DNA from: Winogradskyella eckloniae
GTDB taxonomy: Bacteria; Bacteroidota; Bacteroidia; Flavobacteriales; Flavobacteriaceae
Direction of reading: 5' to 3'
NCBI RefSeq assembly: GCF_013249045.1
Contig: NZ_JABRWP010000001.1
Span: 434,001 to 498,000, forward strand
DNA: 64,000 nt
Shown one piece after another: positions 26,668-35,895 of this stretch (positions within the stretch are counted from its first letter, which is position 1; the number at the start of each line of letters is the position of its first letter). The notes below the pieces were generated by a model, which was not told the origin of the DNA, did not search any database, and worked only from the letters and a program-made list of their open reading frames with translations. Position numbers and translations under genes: made by a program.

Positions 26668-27972
26668 CTATTTCAATCCTTCTACTAGCACAGTTAAGTC
26701 TTTAAGATCATATGGCTTTGCCATAATTATTTTATCTGCACTTAATAAAAAGTACATTGGTGTTGCAGAAACACCATAGGTTTTAACGATTGGGTTTTCC
26801 CATTTACCTAATCCTAGTTGATGTATAAAATTAGGATAGTTTTTTATTTCTCTATTCCAATTATTGTCTTCGCGTTCTAAACCAAATGCTACAACGTTTA
26901 GGTTGGGTTTGTTAGAGACCATATTTTTAACCTTTGGTAGTTCATCTAAGCAATGACCACATGCACTACTCCAAAATACAAGTAAATAGTATTCTGCACC
27001 ATCTAATTGATGTAAGCTGGTGTTTAGTCCATTACTGGTAATATTAAAGTCTGGTGCTTTTGTTCCTATAGAGGTGTTTTTAAATGAAGTTACCATTTCT
27101 TCTAACACTTTATTTTGGGTTGCAATTGCTAATTCTAATAAATAACTATCAGTAATGTAATTGGCAACTTCATGGTTTTCTGCACCCACAAAATGTTGCC
27201 ATAACATTTCTAATAAGCTCGTTTTAATAATTAAATTGTCTGAAGAAATCGCTTTGGCCACATCATCAATGTGAGATTTGTAAGTGCTATTACTTGGATT
27301 TTCTACCATATTAAATACGTAAGCAGTGACGCGGTCCGTTAAAAACGTAGAACTTTGTAATAAGTAATTACAGAAATCAATTTGACTCAAATAGTGCTTT
27401 TTTAAATTTTTAGAGTAGGTTGAAATGTCCTCATATTGGGTTGGTATATAAGGTCTATTGGCAACAATAAAGCTAAGGACTAACTTGTCTTTTGCCAAGT
27501 CTTCATATGCTAATTGCGTGTCTTTTAATGTTTTAAATATGGCTTCAAAACCCGCTTTATCTGCATTGTCTTTAGTGTAGTAATTGCTAATGGTGTAGTT
27601 AACCATTTCTATACTTTTGGTGTAAGAGGTTAGGAGTTTATTTTCTTCAGATTCTGTGAATTCTACGCCGTTTTCTTGACTAAATTTAAAATTAATAGAT
27701 TCTTTACCGTCATAGATAAAATCGAAATTATTTTCTTCTGGTGGTGTGGCATATACTATTTTATAGATACCTGCTTCTAAGGAGTCTGTAAGTTTTATTT
27801 CAAATTGACCTTGCTCATCGAGTTGTCCTCTGTCAACGTAATTTGCACTTTCTGGAGTTGCTTTATATAAAAAAGCATAGGTAAAATTTTCTGCAGGAGA
27901 GAAGGTTCCTTTTATGGACTGAGCAAAAGTAATAAATGGTAATACGAATAATATGATAATGATTTTCTTCAT
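26668..27972 (-). CDS. TlpA-like thiol-disulfide protein with DUF4369-like N-terminus
   Basis: 434 aa. A signal peptide ends at ITFAQ. The N-terminal about 100 residues form a DUF4369-like beta domain (SIKGTFSPAENFTYAFLYK). A helical middle follows. Residues about 300-434 form a thioredoxin-fold domain with the redox motif CGHC (WSSACGHCLDELPKV) and the cis-proline region SATPMYFLL. It is predicted to reduce or exchange disulfides in the periplasm. Confidence 0.88.
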   Translation of the reverse strand: MKKIIIILFVLPFITFAQSIKGTFSPAENFTYAFLYKATPESANYVDRGQLDEQGQFEIKLTDSLEAGIYKIVYATPPEENNFDFIYDGKESINFKFSQENGVEFTESEENKLLTSYTKSIEMVNYTISNYYTKDNADKAGFEAIFKTLKDTQLAYEDLAKDKLVLSFIVANRPYIPTQYEDISTYSKNLKKHYLSQIDFCNYLLQSSTFLTDRVTAYVFNMVENPSNSTYKSHIDDVAKAISSDNLIIKTSLLEMLWQHFVGAENHEVANYITDSYLLELAIATQNKVLEEMVTSFKNTSIGTKAPDFNITSNGLNTSLHQLDGAEYYLLVFWSSACGHCLDELPKVKNMVSNKPNLNVVAFGLEREDNNWNREIKNYPNFIHQLGLGKWENPIVKTYGVSATPMYFLLSADKIIMAKPYDLKDLTVLVEGLK

Positions 27973-27992
27973 TTTTATTTATGTTTAATCTT

Positions 27993-28020
27993 CAATGGAT
28001 TCTCAAAAATTGAGCCATTG
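27993..28020. other. Intergenic hairpin between EamA and TlpA-like genes
   Basis: CAATGG/CCATTG outer and CTCAA/TTGAG inner arms pair with a 3-base bulge and a 3-base loop. No T-run follows on either strand, so it may be an mRNA-processing or stability element between the two minus-strand genes. Confidence 0.4.
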
Positions 28021-28029
28021 TTTATGAAA

Positions 28030-28893
28030 TTATTGCTTTTTAGATCTTACACTTTCTATAATAACAGTAGCCAAAATTAATGCGCCTCCAACAAATGTAT
28101 GTAATGTTGGTATTTCATTCAAGAAAAAGAATGCAATTATGATTCCGAATACGGGTTGTGTACTACCAATTATACTTGCAGTACTCGCTTTAAAGTATTG
28201 CAGACTGTTTACAAACAACGTATGGCCAATCACAGTTGTCACAATGGCGAGTAAAATAATATATGGATACTGCGTTGCAATATGAGACGTGTCCATAAAA
28301 AATAAAACAGGAAAAAGTAGTACTGACACTATGATGACTTGATAAAACATAAGCATTGTTGCGTTATAACGAGCAACTTGTTCTTTTAACATTAGAATTC
28401 TTATGGCATAACATACAGCAGAGATTAAACCAAATAGAATCCCTTGTAAATAATTATTTTGAAAGTCGAATTCTGGTGCTAAAAAATAGATACCTAGAAG
28501 CACCATAACACCTAAAATTATATGAATTGGATCTAATTTAGTTTTTGAAAAGAAAGGTTCTAACAAGGCAATAATGACCGGAAAGGTAAATAACGAAATC
28601 ATACCTACAGCAACATTAGAGCGCTTTAGTGCTAAAAAATAGGTTATCCAATGTGCTCCCATTAAAATTGCGGCTATAACAAAAGTAATACGATCTTTTT
28701 TAGTATTTATCTTAAGACTTATGCCTTTTATTAAGCAAAATATAAATATTAAAATGGCAGCCAATATAGATCGCCACCAAATGATTACACCTGTTGGCAT
28801 GTCTATGAATTTGCCTAAAGGACCAGACGTACTTAGGCAAATGGTGGCAATAATGAGAATGAATAAGTTGTTTATATGGCTTTTATCTCTCAT
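28030..28893 (-). CDS. EamA/DMT-family transporter
   Basis: 287 aa with about ten transmembrane helices arranged as two EamA repeats; the second starts near residue 145 (YLQGILFGLISAVCYAIRIL). Typical features are STSGPLGKFIDMPTGVIIWWRSILA and GSTQPVFGIIIAFFFLNEIP. It is an exporter of metabolites of unknown identity. Its start overlaps the end of mfd by 4 bp (ATGA), so the two are translationally coupled. Confidence 0.9.
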   Translation of the reverse strand: MRDKSHINNLFILIIATICLSTSGPLGKFIDMPTGVIIWWRSILAAILIFIFCLIKGISLKINTKKDRITFVIAAILMGAHWITYFLALKRSNVAVGMISLFTFPVIIALLEPFFSKTKLDPIHIILGVMVLLGIYFLAPEFDFQNNYLQGILFGLISAVCYAIRILMLKEQVARYNATMLMFYQVIIVSVLLFPVLFFMDTSHIATQYPYIILLAIVTTVIGHTLFVNSLQYFKASTASIIGSTQPVFGIIIAFFFLNEIPTLHTFVGGALILATVIIESVRSKKQ

Positions 28894-31800
28894 TGCATAT
28901 CAGATAGTGCTGCTAATGCTTGTTTCGTTGACTTTATATTATCGAAAGTTAGTAATAAACGTAAGCCTTTTCTTGTTTGTTTTTCTTTCATTTTACATAG
29001 ACCAGCATTGTGTTGAACAAACTGTAACACTTTAGTAAACGCTGGACTTTGATAAAAACCACTCTGCTGATCTTGAACAAAATAACCAATCATTTTTCCT
29101 TGTTTCATAATCAATTTTTCTATACCCATTTTAGTTGCAATCCACTTTAAGCGTACACTATCAAATAAATCTGAAACTTGTGTTGGTATTTCACCAAATC
29201 GATCCGTGATTTCTAATTCAAACGAATGCAGTTCTTCTTCGGTTTTTATAGCGTTTAATTTCGTGTAGAGATTAAGTCGTTCGGTAATATTGTTAATATA
29301 ATCATCCGGAAAAAGTAATTCAAAATCAGTATCTATAGTGATCTCTTTTACATACTCTTTAGGTTTCCCGTCATCTTTATATAAATCAGAAAATTCGGTT
29401 TCTTTTAATTCTTCAATCGCTTCATTTAAGATTTTTTGATACGTATCAAACCCAATATCATTAATAAATCCGCTTTGCTCACCACCTAGTAGGTCTCCTG
29501 CGCCACGAATTTCTAAATCCTTCATGGCAATATTAAAGCCACTACCTAATTCTGTAAATTGTTCTAATGCAGAAATTCGTTTTCTGGCATCAGAGGTCAT
29601 TGCAGAATGTTCTGGTGTAATAAAATAACAGAATGCTTTTTTGTTACTACGACCAACACGTCCTCGCATTTGATGTAGATCACTAAGTCCAAAATTATTA
29701 GCGTTATTGATAAAAATAGTATTGGCATTTGGCACATCTAATCCGCTTTCAATAATCGTAGTACTTACCAATACATCAAACTCACCATTCATAAAGGCGA
29801 GCATTAAATTTTCAAGTTTTTTACCATCCATTTGGCCATGACCAATAGCAATTTTAGCATCAGGAACTAAACGTTGAATCATACCAGCAACTTCCTTAAT
29901 GTTTTCAATTCTATTGTGTATAAAAAACACTTGTCCACCTCTTTGTATTTCATAACTCACAGCATCTCTAATGGTTTCTTCCCCAAACCGAATAACATGA
30001 CTTTCTATAGGATATCGGTTGGGAGGAGCTGTATTAATTACCGATAAATCACGTGCTGCCATTAAACTAAATTGAAGCGTTCTCGGAATAGGCGTTGCGG
30101 TTAATGTTAAAACATCTACATTTTCTTTTAGCGTTCTTAATTTCTCTTTAACAGCGACACCAAATTTTTGTTCCTCATCAACTATTAGCAAACCTAAATC
30201 TTTAAATTTTACGTTTTTACTTGCTAATTGATGCGTACCTATGATAATATCTACACGTCCTTTTTCTAAGTTTTCTAGAGTTTCACGTTTTTCTTTTGCT
30301 GTTCTAAAACGATTAACATAATCTACGGTAACAGGAAAATCTTTGAGGCGTTCTTTAAATGTACGCGAATGCTGATATGCCAATATTGTTGTCGGTACCA
30401 AGACTGCAACTTGCTTACCATTGTCTACAGCTTTAAAAGCCGCTCGTATGGCAACTTCCGTTTTACCAAAGCCAACATCACCACAAATGAGTCGGTCCAT
30501 TGGTCTTTCACTTTCCATATCTGCTTTTATATCTGCAGTAGACGTTATTTGGTCTGGAGTATCTTCATAAATAAAAGAAGCTTCTAGCTCGAGTTGCATA
30601 TGACTATCTGGAGCGTATTGAAATCCTTTTTTTAACTTTCTCTTTGCGTAGAGTTTAATAAGGTTAAAAGCAATTTCTTTTACTCTAGATTTTGTTTTTT
30701 GCTTTAACGTTTTCCATGCTTTACTTCCTAATTTATAAACCGTTGGAGGCTTTCCATCTTTACCGTTAAATTTGGTAATTTTATGTAAAGAATGAATGCT
30801 GAGGTACAAAATATCGCGTTCTCCATAAACTAGTTTTATGGCTTCTTGTTTTTTGCCTTCAACATCTATTTTTTGTAGACCACCAAATTTTCCAATACCA
30901 TGATCTATATGCGTTACATAGTCTCCAATTTCTAGATTAGTGAGTTCTTTTAAGGTAATAGCTTGTTTTTTGGCATACCCATTTTTAAGATGGAATTTAT
31001 GGTAACGATCAAAAATTTGATGATCTGTATAAACCGCTATCTTATGCTCCGTATCTATAAAGCCTTGATATAGCGAAAGCACTACGGTTTTGTAGTGAAC
31101 CGTTTGATCTGCGTCTTCAAAAATATCATGAAAACGTTTAGCTTGTTGCTCACTAACACAAGATATATAGTTGGTTATACCATTGGCATGGTTTTCATTT
31201 AAATCTTCTATCAATAAATTAAATTGTTTATTGAAAGCCGGTTGTGGTTTGGTATAAAATGCTATCAGTTGCTTGGCAAAAAACGCTTCGTTGCCAAACT
31301 CTATTAAAGGGTATTCTAGAAATTGACGTTTTAATAATTCTGAATTACAAAACAATTCTTCTGGAGAGGCATGTTTTATATCAGTGGTTAAGTTTTTAAA
31401 AGCGTCTTCTGCTTTATGGTAAAATTCATCAATTCTTGAAAATATATGAGCTGCATTTTTAGAAAAAATAACCGTTTTACTAGAAATGTATTTTAGAAAA
31501 CTTTCGCGTTGTTCTGCAATAAGTTTATTAGCTACATTAGGAATTATGCTCACTTTTTTAATGCGCTCTGTAGACAATTGTGTTTCTACATCAAAAGTTC
31601 TGATACTATCTACTTCATCGCCAAAAAATTCTATTCTGTACGGTTCATCATGAGAAAATGAAAACACATCTACAATTCCTCCTCTAACAGAAAAATCGCC
31701 AGGTTCTGTGACAAAGTCTACACGCTTAAATTTATATTCAAACAATACCTCATTAACAAAATCGATACTTAGTTCATTACCAACCGCTAGTTTTAAGGTG

Positions 31801-32264
31801 TTTTTTTCGAGTTCTTTTTTGGTAACTACTTTTTCAAAAAGTGCGTCAGGATAGGTAACAATAATGCATGGTTTTTTACGTGAGTTGATTCGGTTTAAAA
31901 CTTCTGCACGTAATAAGACATTGGCATTGTTTGTTTCTTCAATTTGGTATGGTCTTCTGTAGCTTCCTGGATAAAACAAAACATCCTTATCATTGATAAG
32001 TTGTTCTAAATCGTTAAGATAAAAGGCAGCTTCTTCTTTATCATTAAACACCAATAAAAATGGTTTGTCCGTTGTTTTAAAAGTTTCGGCAATGGTTATT
32101 GATAATGAAGATCCAACAAGGCCTTTAATGTGTGTTTTAGTTTCGGATTGACCAATAGAAGTTTGCAGATTTTGCAATTGCAAAGTCTGTGCGAATGTTT
32201 GGCTAATAGACACTTTACTCAAGTTTCTTATTTTGAATGTGCAAAAATACATGATTTTATTCAT
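28890..32264 (-). CDS. mfd: Transcription-repair coupling factor Mfd
   Basis: Up to 1124 aa. It removes stalled RNA polymerase and recruits UvrA. Visible are the UvrB-like N-terminal region, an RNA-polymerase-interacting segment (EIGDYVTHIDHGIGKFGGLQ), and the superfamily 2 helicase motor with Walker A GDVGFGKTE, DEEQ box and TATPIPRTL, then a TRCF C-terminal domain. The start is uncertain: the first 14 codons overlap TATTTTTG (32242-32249, minus strand), which looks like a -7 promoter box, so the TTG at 32222 (MSKVSISQ, 1110 aa) is a good alternative. Confidence 0.96.
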   Translation of the reverse strand: MNKIMYFCTFKIRNLSKVSISQTFAQTLQLQNLQTSIGQSETKTHIKGLVGSSLSITIAETFKTTDKPFLLVFNDKEEAAFYLNDLEQLINDKDVLFYPGSYRRPYQIEETNNANVLLRAEVLNRINSRKKPCIIVTYPDALFEKVVTKKELEKNTLKLAVGNELSIDFVNEVLFEYKFKRVDFVTEPGDFSVRGGIVDVFSFSHDEPYRIEFFGDEVDSIRTFDVETQLSTERIKKVSIIPNVANKLIAEQRESFLKYISSKTVIFSKNAAHIFSRIDEFYHKAEDAFKNLTTDIKHASPEELFCNSELLKRQFLEYPLIEFGNEAFFAKQLIAFYTKPQPAFNKQFNLLIEDLNENHANGITNYISCVSEQQAKRFHDIFEDADQTVHYKTVVLSLYQGFIDTEHKIAVYTDHQIFDRYHKFHLKNGYAKKQAITLKELTNLEIGDYVTHIDHGIGKFGGLQKIDVEGKKQEAIKLVYGERDILYLSIHSLHKITKFNGKDGKPPTVYKLGSKAWKTLKQKTKSRVKEIAFNLIKLYAKRKLKKGFQYAPDSHMQLELEASFIYEDTPDQITSTADIKADMESERPMDRLICGDVGFGKTEVAIRAAFKAVDNGKQVAVLVPTTILAYQHSRTFKERLKDFPVTVDYVNRFRTAKEKRETLENLEKGRVDIIIGTHQLASKNVKFKDLGLLIVDEEQKFGVAVKEKLRTLKENVDVLTLTATPIPRTLQFSLMAARDLSVINTAPPNRYPIESHVIRFGEETIRDAVSYEIQRGGQVFFIHNRIENIKEVAGMIQRLVPDAKIAIGHGQMDGKKLENLMLAFMNGEFDVLVSTTIIESGLDVPNANTIFINNANNFGLSDLHQMRGRVGRSNKKAFCYFITPEHSAMTSDARKRISALEQFTELGSGFNIAMKDLEIRGAGDLLGGEQSGFINDIGFDTYQKILNEAIEELKETEFSDLYKDDGKPKEYVKEITIDTDFELLFPDDYINNITERLNLYTKLNAIKTEEELHSFELEITDRFGEIPTQVSDLFDSVRLKWIATKMGIEKLIMKQGKMIGYFVQDQQSGFYQSPAFTKVLQFVQHNAGLCKMKEKQTRKGLRLLLTFDNIKSTKQALAALSDMQ

Positions 32265-32429
32265 TTAGAATGTTCAAAAAAAACCAAATGAATTGTGCTC
32301 ACGAATTAAAAACATAGATGGTATTGTGAGAAAATAGCCTAAACTGTTGTAATAAATCAAAGTTTAAAGCTATAGGAATCGCTGCTAAAATTTTAGAAGT
32401 TTTCAATAGCGATAATTCTTTGAATAGAA

Positions 32430-32437
32430 TTATATTT
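32430..32437 (+). promoter_or_regulatory. Candidate -7 box for the TerB-like gene
   Basis: TATATTTG matches TAnnTTTG, 40 bp before the ATG. No good -33 TTG is at the right distance. Confidence 0.4.
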
Positions 32438-32477
32438 GTTGAGAATTAATAAATAGACTTTAAATTAAAATATAAAT

Positions 32478-32909
32478 ATGTCATTTTCAGAATTATTCGA
32501 AAGCGGATTTAAGAAACGTAATGAAGACCATTTTGCTTCTATAGTAAGAGTTGCAATGAGTGATGGTGTAATTACCGATAATGAAAAAGCATTCTTAGAT
32601 CGTTTAGCGACGAGATTAGATATTACAGAGAGCGATTACAATCAAATACTAAATGATTATAAAAGCCATCCTATTAATCCACCAACATCTTATGAACAAC
32701 GTTTAGAGCGTTTATATGATTTATCTCGTATGGTTTGGGCAGATGATATTGAAGGGCCTAATCAGCATTCATTGTTAGAAAAATTATGTGTAGGATTAGG
32801 TTTTCATGCACAAAATGTGAAATACATTGCAGATAAAGCCTTGGCATTGGCTTACGAAAAAGTAGATACAGATACTTTTATTGAAGAAATGAAAGGCATG
32901 AATAGATAG
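32478..32909 (+). CDS. TerB-like protein
   Basis: 143 aa, soluble and helical. The segment FASIVRVAMSDGVITDNEKAFLDRLATRLDI resembles the acidic helix pairs of TerB/DjlA-type domains, where the acidic residues can hold a metal ion. No tellurite-resistance partners are nearby, so a resistance role should not be assumed. It is convergent with fbp. Confidence 0.7.
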   Translation: MSFSELFESGFKKRNEDHFASIVRVAMSDGVITDNEKAFLDRLATRLDITESDYNQILNDYKSHPINPPTSYEQRLERLYDLSRMVWADDIEGPNQHSLLEKLCVGLGFHAQNVKYIADKALALAYEKVDTDTFIEEMKGMNR

Positions 32910-32928
32910 ATATTACACTATTTAAAAT

Positions 32929-32963
32929 AAAAAAAGCAACCGAAATTTCGGTTGCTTTTTTTT
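32929..32963. terminator. Bidirectional terminator between TerB-like gene and fbp
   Basis: AAAGCAACCGAAA is followed directly by its exact complement TTTCGGTTGCTTT, with A and T runs outside, a textbook two-way intrinsic terminator. Confidence 0.93.
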
Positions 32964-32981
32964 ATTGTTATTAAATTAAGT

Positions 32982-33989
32982 TTATCCGTTATTTCTAACA
33001 AACTCTTCGGCTTTTTCAACCATATTTTTACTACCACAAATAAAAGGGACACGTTCATGGAGTTCCGTTGGTTCAATATCCATAATTCTATTTACGCCAT
33101 CACTAGCTTTTCCATTAGCTTGTTCTGCAATAAAAGCCATTGGGTTGCACTCATATAATAAACGCAATTTTCCTTTAGGGTTTTTAGTGCTTTTAGGATA
33201 CATATAAATACCTCCTTTTATCATATTTCTATGAAAGTCCGATACCAGACTACCAATATATCTGCTTGTGTATGGTCTTTCTCCATCATCTTCTTGGCAG
33301 TATTTTATATATTTTTTTATGCCAACAGGGAAATCTAAATAATTGCCCTCGTTGACTGAATAGATATTACCATCTTCAGGAAATTGCATATTTGGATGAG
33401 ATAAGTAATAAGAACCAATTGCCGGATTTAACGTAAAGCCATTAACACCATCACCTGTTGTGTACACCAACATTGTAGATGTTCCGTAAACCACATAACC
33501 TGCTGCAACTTGCGCACTTCCTTTTTGAAGAAAATCTTCTATAGACACTGGTGTTCCTAAAGGTGTTACACGTCTATAGATTGAAAATATAGTACCTACA
33601 GAAACGTTGACATCAATATTAGAGGAACCATCTAAAGGATCAATTAAAACAACATATTTATTTTGATGATTTTCATCTTGGCTATTAATGGTAATAAAGT
33701 CGTCTTCTTCCTCACTTGCAATACCACAAACAATGTTTCGTTTTGTTAGCGTTTGAATAAATTTTTCATTCGCATAGACATCTAATTTTTGCTGATCTTC
33801 ACCTTGTATATTAGTGTCACCTGCAGCACCTATAATATCCACTAGACCTGCTTTATTCACTTCGTGATTAACCACCTTAGCAGCTAAGCGAATTGAGTTA
33901 ATGAGTTTTGAAAGCTCTCCCGACGAATATTTAAATGACGTTTGGTTTTCAATTATAAATTCCCCTAAGGTTTGATTTCTTTTAGACAT
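32982..33989 (-). CDS. fbp: Class I fructose-1,6-bisphosphatase
   Basis: 335 aa. The gluconeogenic metal-binding motif [12 protein letters not shown] is present, together with GTIFSIYRR and a C-terminal sugar-phosphate segment GGIYMYP plus [20 protein letters not shown]. It hydrolyses fructose 1,6-bisphosphate to fructose 6-phosphate. Length is normal. Confidence 0.96.
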   Translation of the reverse strand: MSKRNQTLGEFIIENQTSFKYSSGELSKLINSIRLAAKVVNHEVNKAGLVDIIGAAGDTNIQGEDQQKLDVYANEKFIQTLTKRNIVCGIASEEEDDFITINSQDENHQNKYVVLIDPLDGSSNIDVNVSVGTIFSIYRRVTPLGTPVSIEDFLQKGSAQVAAGYVVYGTSTMLVYTTGDGVNGFTLNPAIGSYYLSHPNMQFPEDGNIYSVNEGNYLDFPVGIKKYIKYCQEDDGERPYTSRYIGSLVSDFHRNMIKGGIYMYPKSTKNPKGKLRLLYECNPMAFIAEQANGKASDGVNRIMDIEPTELHERVPFICGSKNMVEKAEEFVRNNG

Positions 33990-34065
33990 GAAGTAATATA
34001 TTGATTAGTAGCACGCAAATATCGTATTTTTTAACAAACTATAACGTTTTCGTTAGGTAAAATTA

Positions 34066-34096
34066 TTGTTATCTCAGTTAAGTTGAATTATATTTG
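34066..34096 (+). promoter_or_regulatory. Bacteroidota-type promoter
   Basis: TTG at 34066-34068 (-33), a 20-bp spacer, and TATATTTG at 34089-34096 (-7). It fits the primary-sigma consensus of this phylum, 22 bp before the GNAT gene, and probably drives the GNAT, aspartate kinase and acyltransferase genes. Confidence 0.7.
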
Positions 34097-34118
34097 ATTT
34101 TTTTATAGAATCCACAAA

Positions 34119-34598
34119 ATGAGCCAACCAAGATTAGCAATAAAACAAGATATGCCAAGAGTTTTAGAACTCATACAAGAATTGGCAATATTTGAAAAAG
34201 AAGCAGATGCTGTAGAAATTAGTATTTCTGATTTAGAAAAAGATGGTTTTGGTACACACCCAAAGTTTACTTGTTTTGTGTTAGAAGTAGATTCTATTAT
34301 AGAAGGTATTGCCTTAGTTTACCCAAGATACTCAACTTGGAAAGGGGAAGTTTTACATTTAGAAGACCTCATTGTTAGTGAATCGTGTAGAGGAAAAGGT
34401 TTAGGGACTCAGCTCTTAGATACTGTTGTAACATATGCTAAACAAATTGGCGTAAAACGTGTAAGTTGGGAAGTTCTCGATTGGAACGAAAACGCCATTA
34501 AATTTTACCAAAGCAAAGGAGCAAATGTAATGCGAGATTGGAACGTAGTTCAATTAGATGAAAAAGGCATAGAGAATTATCTATCAAATTTGAATTAA
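34119..34598 (+). CDS. GNAT-family N-acetyltransferase
   Basis: 159 aa. The acetyl-CoA binding stretch is visible as LEDLIVSESCRGKGLGTQLLD (R/Q-x-x-G-x-G/A type), followed by VSWEVLDWNENAIKFYQSKGA. It resembles diamine/thialysine acetyltransferases, but the substrate is not certain. The aspartate kinase gene begins 27 bp later. Confidence 0.88.
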   Translation: MSQPRLAIKQDMPRVLELIQELAIFEKEADAVEISISDLEKDGFGTHPKFTCFVLEVDSIIEGIALVYPRYSTWKGEVLHLEDLIVSESCRGKGLGTQLLDTVVTYAKQIGVKRVSWEVLDWNENAIKFYQSKGANVMRDWNVVQLDEKGIENYLSNLN

Positions 34599-34625
34599 AT
34601 AATCTCATTTAAAAGAGAACCGTGT

Positions 34626-35876
34626 ATGCGAGTTTATAAATTTGGAGGCGCATCAGTAAAAGATGCTAATGGTGTAAAAAATTTAGCAAAAGTTTTACAA
34701 ACCACAGGACATGAGAATACATTAGTTGTAATTTCTGCAATGGGAAAAACAACCAATAGAATGGAATTGGTAATTAAAAATTATTTTGAAAACAAAGATC
34801 AATTACAAAGTTCTATACACGAAGTCATAAAATGTCATCAAGATATTCTAGAGGATTTATTCACAAATAATCGTCATCAAGTATTTGCAGATGTCAAAGC
34901 GTTTTTTGATGAAATGAATGCCTTTTTTAGAAGTAATAAATCACCAGATTATAATTATGTATATGATCAAGTCATTGGTTATGGAGAATTAATTTCTACA
35001 ACAATTATTAGTCATTATTTAAACGAAATTGGCTTAAAAAGTCATTGGGTAGATGTCAGAGAGTATATAAAAACCGATAATTATTACAGGGATGCAAATG
35101 TTAATTGGGAAGCTACGCAAGATAATATTGCATCAAATTTAGATGCTAATATTTTACATATTACTCAAGGGTTTTTAGGCAGCGATTCTAATAATTTTAC
35201 AACAACTTTAGGGCGAGAAGGTAGTGATTATACAGCAGCAATATTTGCATATTGTTTAAACGCCAATAGCGTAACCATATGGAAAGATGTACCAGGCGTT
35301 TTAAATGCAGATCCTCGATATTTTGAAAACACGCAGTTGTTATATCAAATATCTTATAGAGAAGCTATAGAGTTAGCCTTCTATGGTGCTTCAGTGATAC
35401 ATCCAAAAACACTTCAGCCCTTACAGCGCAAAGAAATTCCGTTATACGTAAAATCGTTTCTAAACCCTAAAGCTGATGGTACATGTGTAAGCAAAGGCCA
35501 AACCTTAATCCCAGAAGTACCATGTTTTATTGTGAAAAAGAATCAGGTTTTGATTTCATTATCATCACTAGATTTTTCGTACATTATGGAAGAAAATATA
35601 AGTGATATTTTTAGTTTACTTCACTTGTATAAAATGAAAGTAGATGTGATACAAAATTCTGCAATTAGTTTTTCCGTATGTATTGATAATTTATATGATA
35701 ATTTAGAAAAACTGCTACAACATCTAAAAGCTAAGTTTAATGTAACAAGCCATAAAAATGTAAGTCTATACACCATTAGGCATTACAATGATGCAGCCAT
35801 ACAAGACCTGGAAAAAGATAAAACAGTATTATTGAAGCAATTAACACAAGGTACAGTACAGATAGTAACAAAATAA
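34626..35876 (+). CDS. Aspartate kinase (monofunctional)
   Basis: 416 aa. It starts with VYKFGGASVKD (family K-F-G-G-T/A-S-V), followed by the aspartate/ATP segments TTLGREGSDYTAAIFA and WKDVPGVLNADPR. The C-terminal about 130 residues are ACT-like and likely regulatory. It phosphorylates aspartate, the entry step to lysine, threonine and methionine. No homoserine dehydrogenase domain is fused. Confidence 0.93.
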   Translation: MRVYKFGGASVKDANGVKNLAKVLQTTGHENTLVVISAMGKTTNRMELVIKNYFENKDQLQSSIHEVIKCHQDILEDLFTNNRHQVFADVKAFFDEMNAFFRSNKSPDYNYVYDQVIGYGELISTTIISHYLNEIGLKSHWVDVREYIKTDNYYRDANVNWEATQDNIASNLDANILHITQGFLGSDSNNFTTTLGREGSDYTAAIFAYCLNANSVTIWKDVPGVLNADPRYFENTQLLYQISYREAIELAFYGASVIHPKTLQPLQRKEIPLYVKSFLNPKADGTCVSKGQTLIPEVPCFIVKKNQVLISLSSLDFSYIMEENISDIFSLLHLYKMKVDVIQNSAISFSVCIDNLYDNLEKLLQHLKAKFNVTSHKNVSLYTIRHYNDAAIQDLEKDKTVLLKQLTQGTVQIVTK

Positions 35877-35895
35877 ACTTTCTTACATTTGTTAT

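Noticed and set aside
32478-32909. Tellurite-resistance function for the TerB-like gene
   Set aside because: Only the fold is suggested; no other Ter genes are near.
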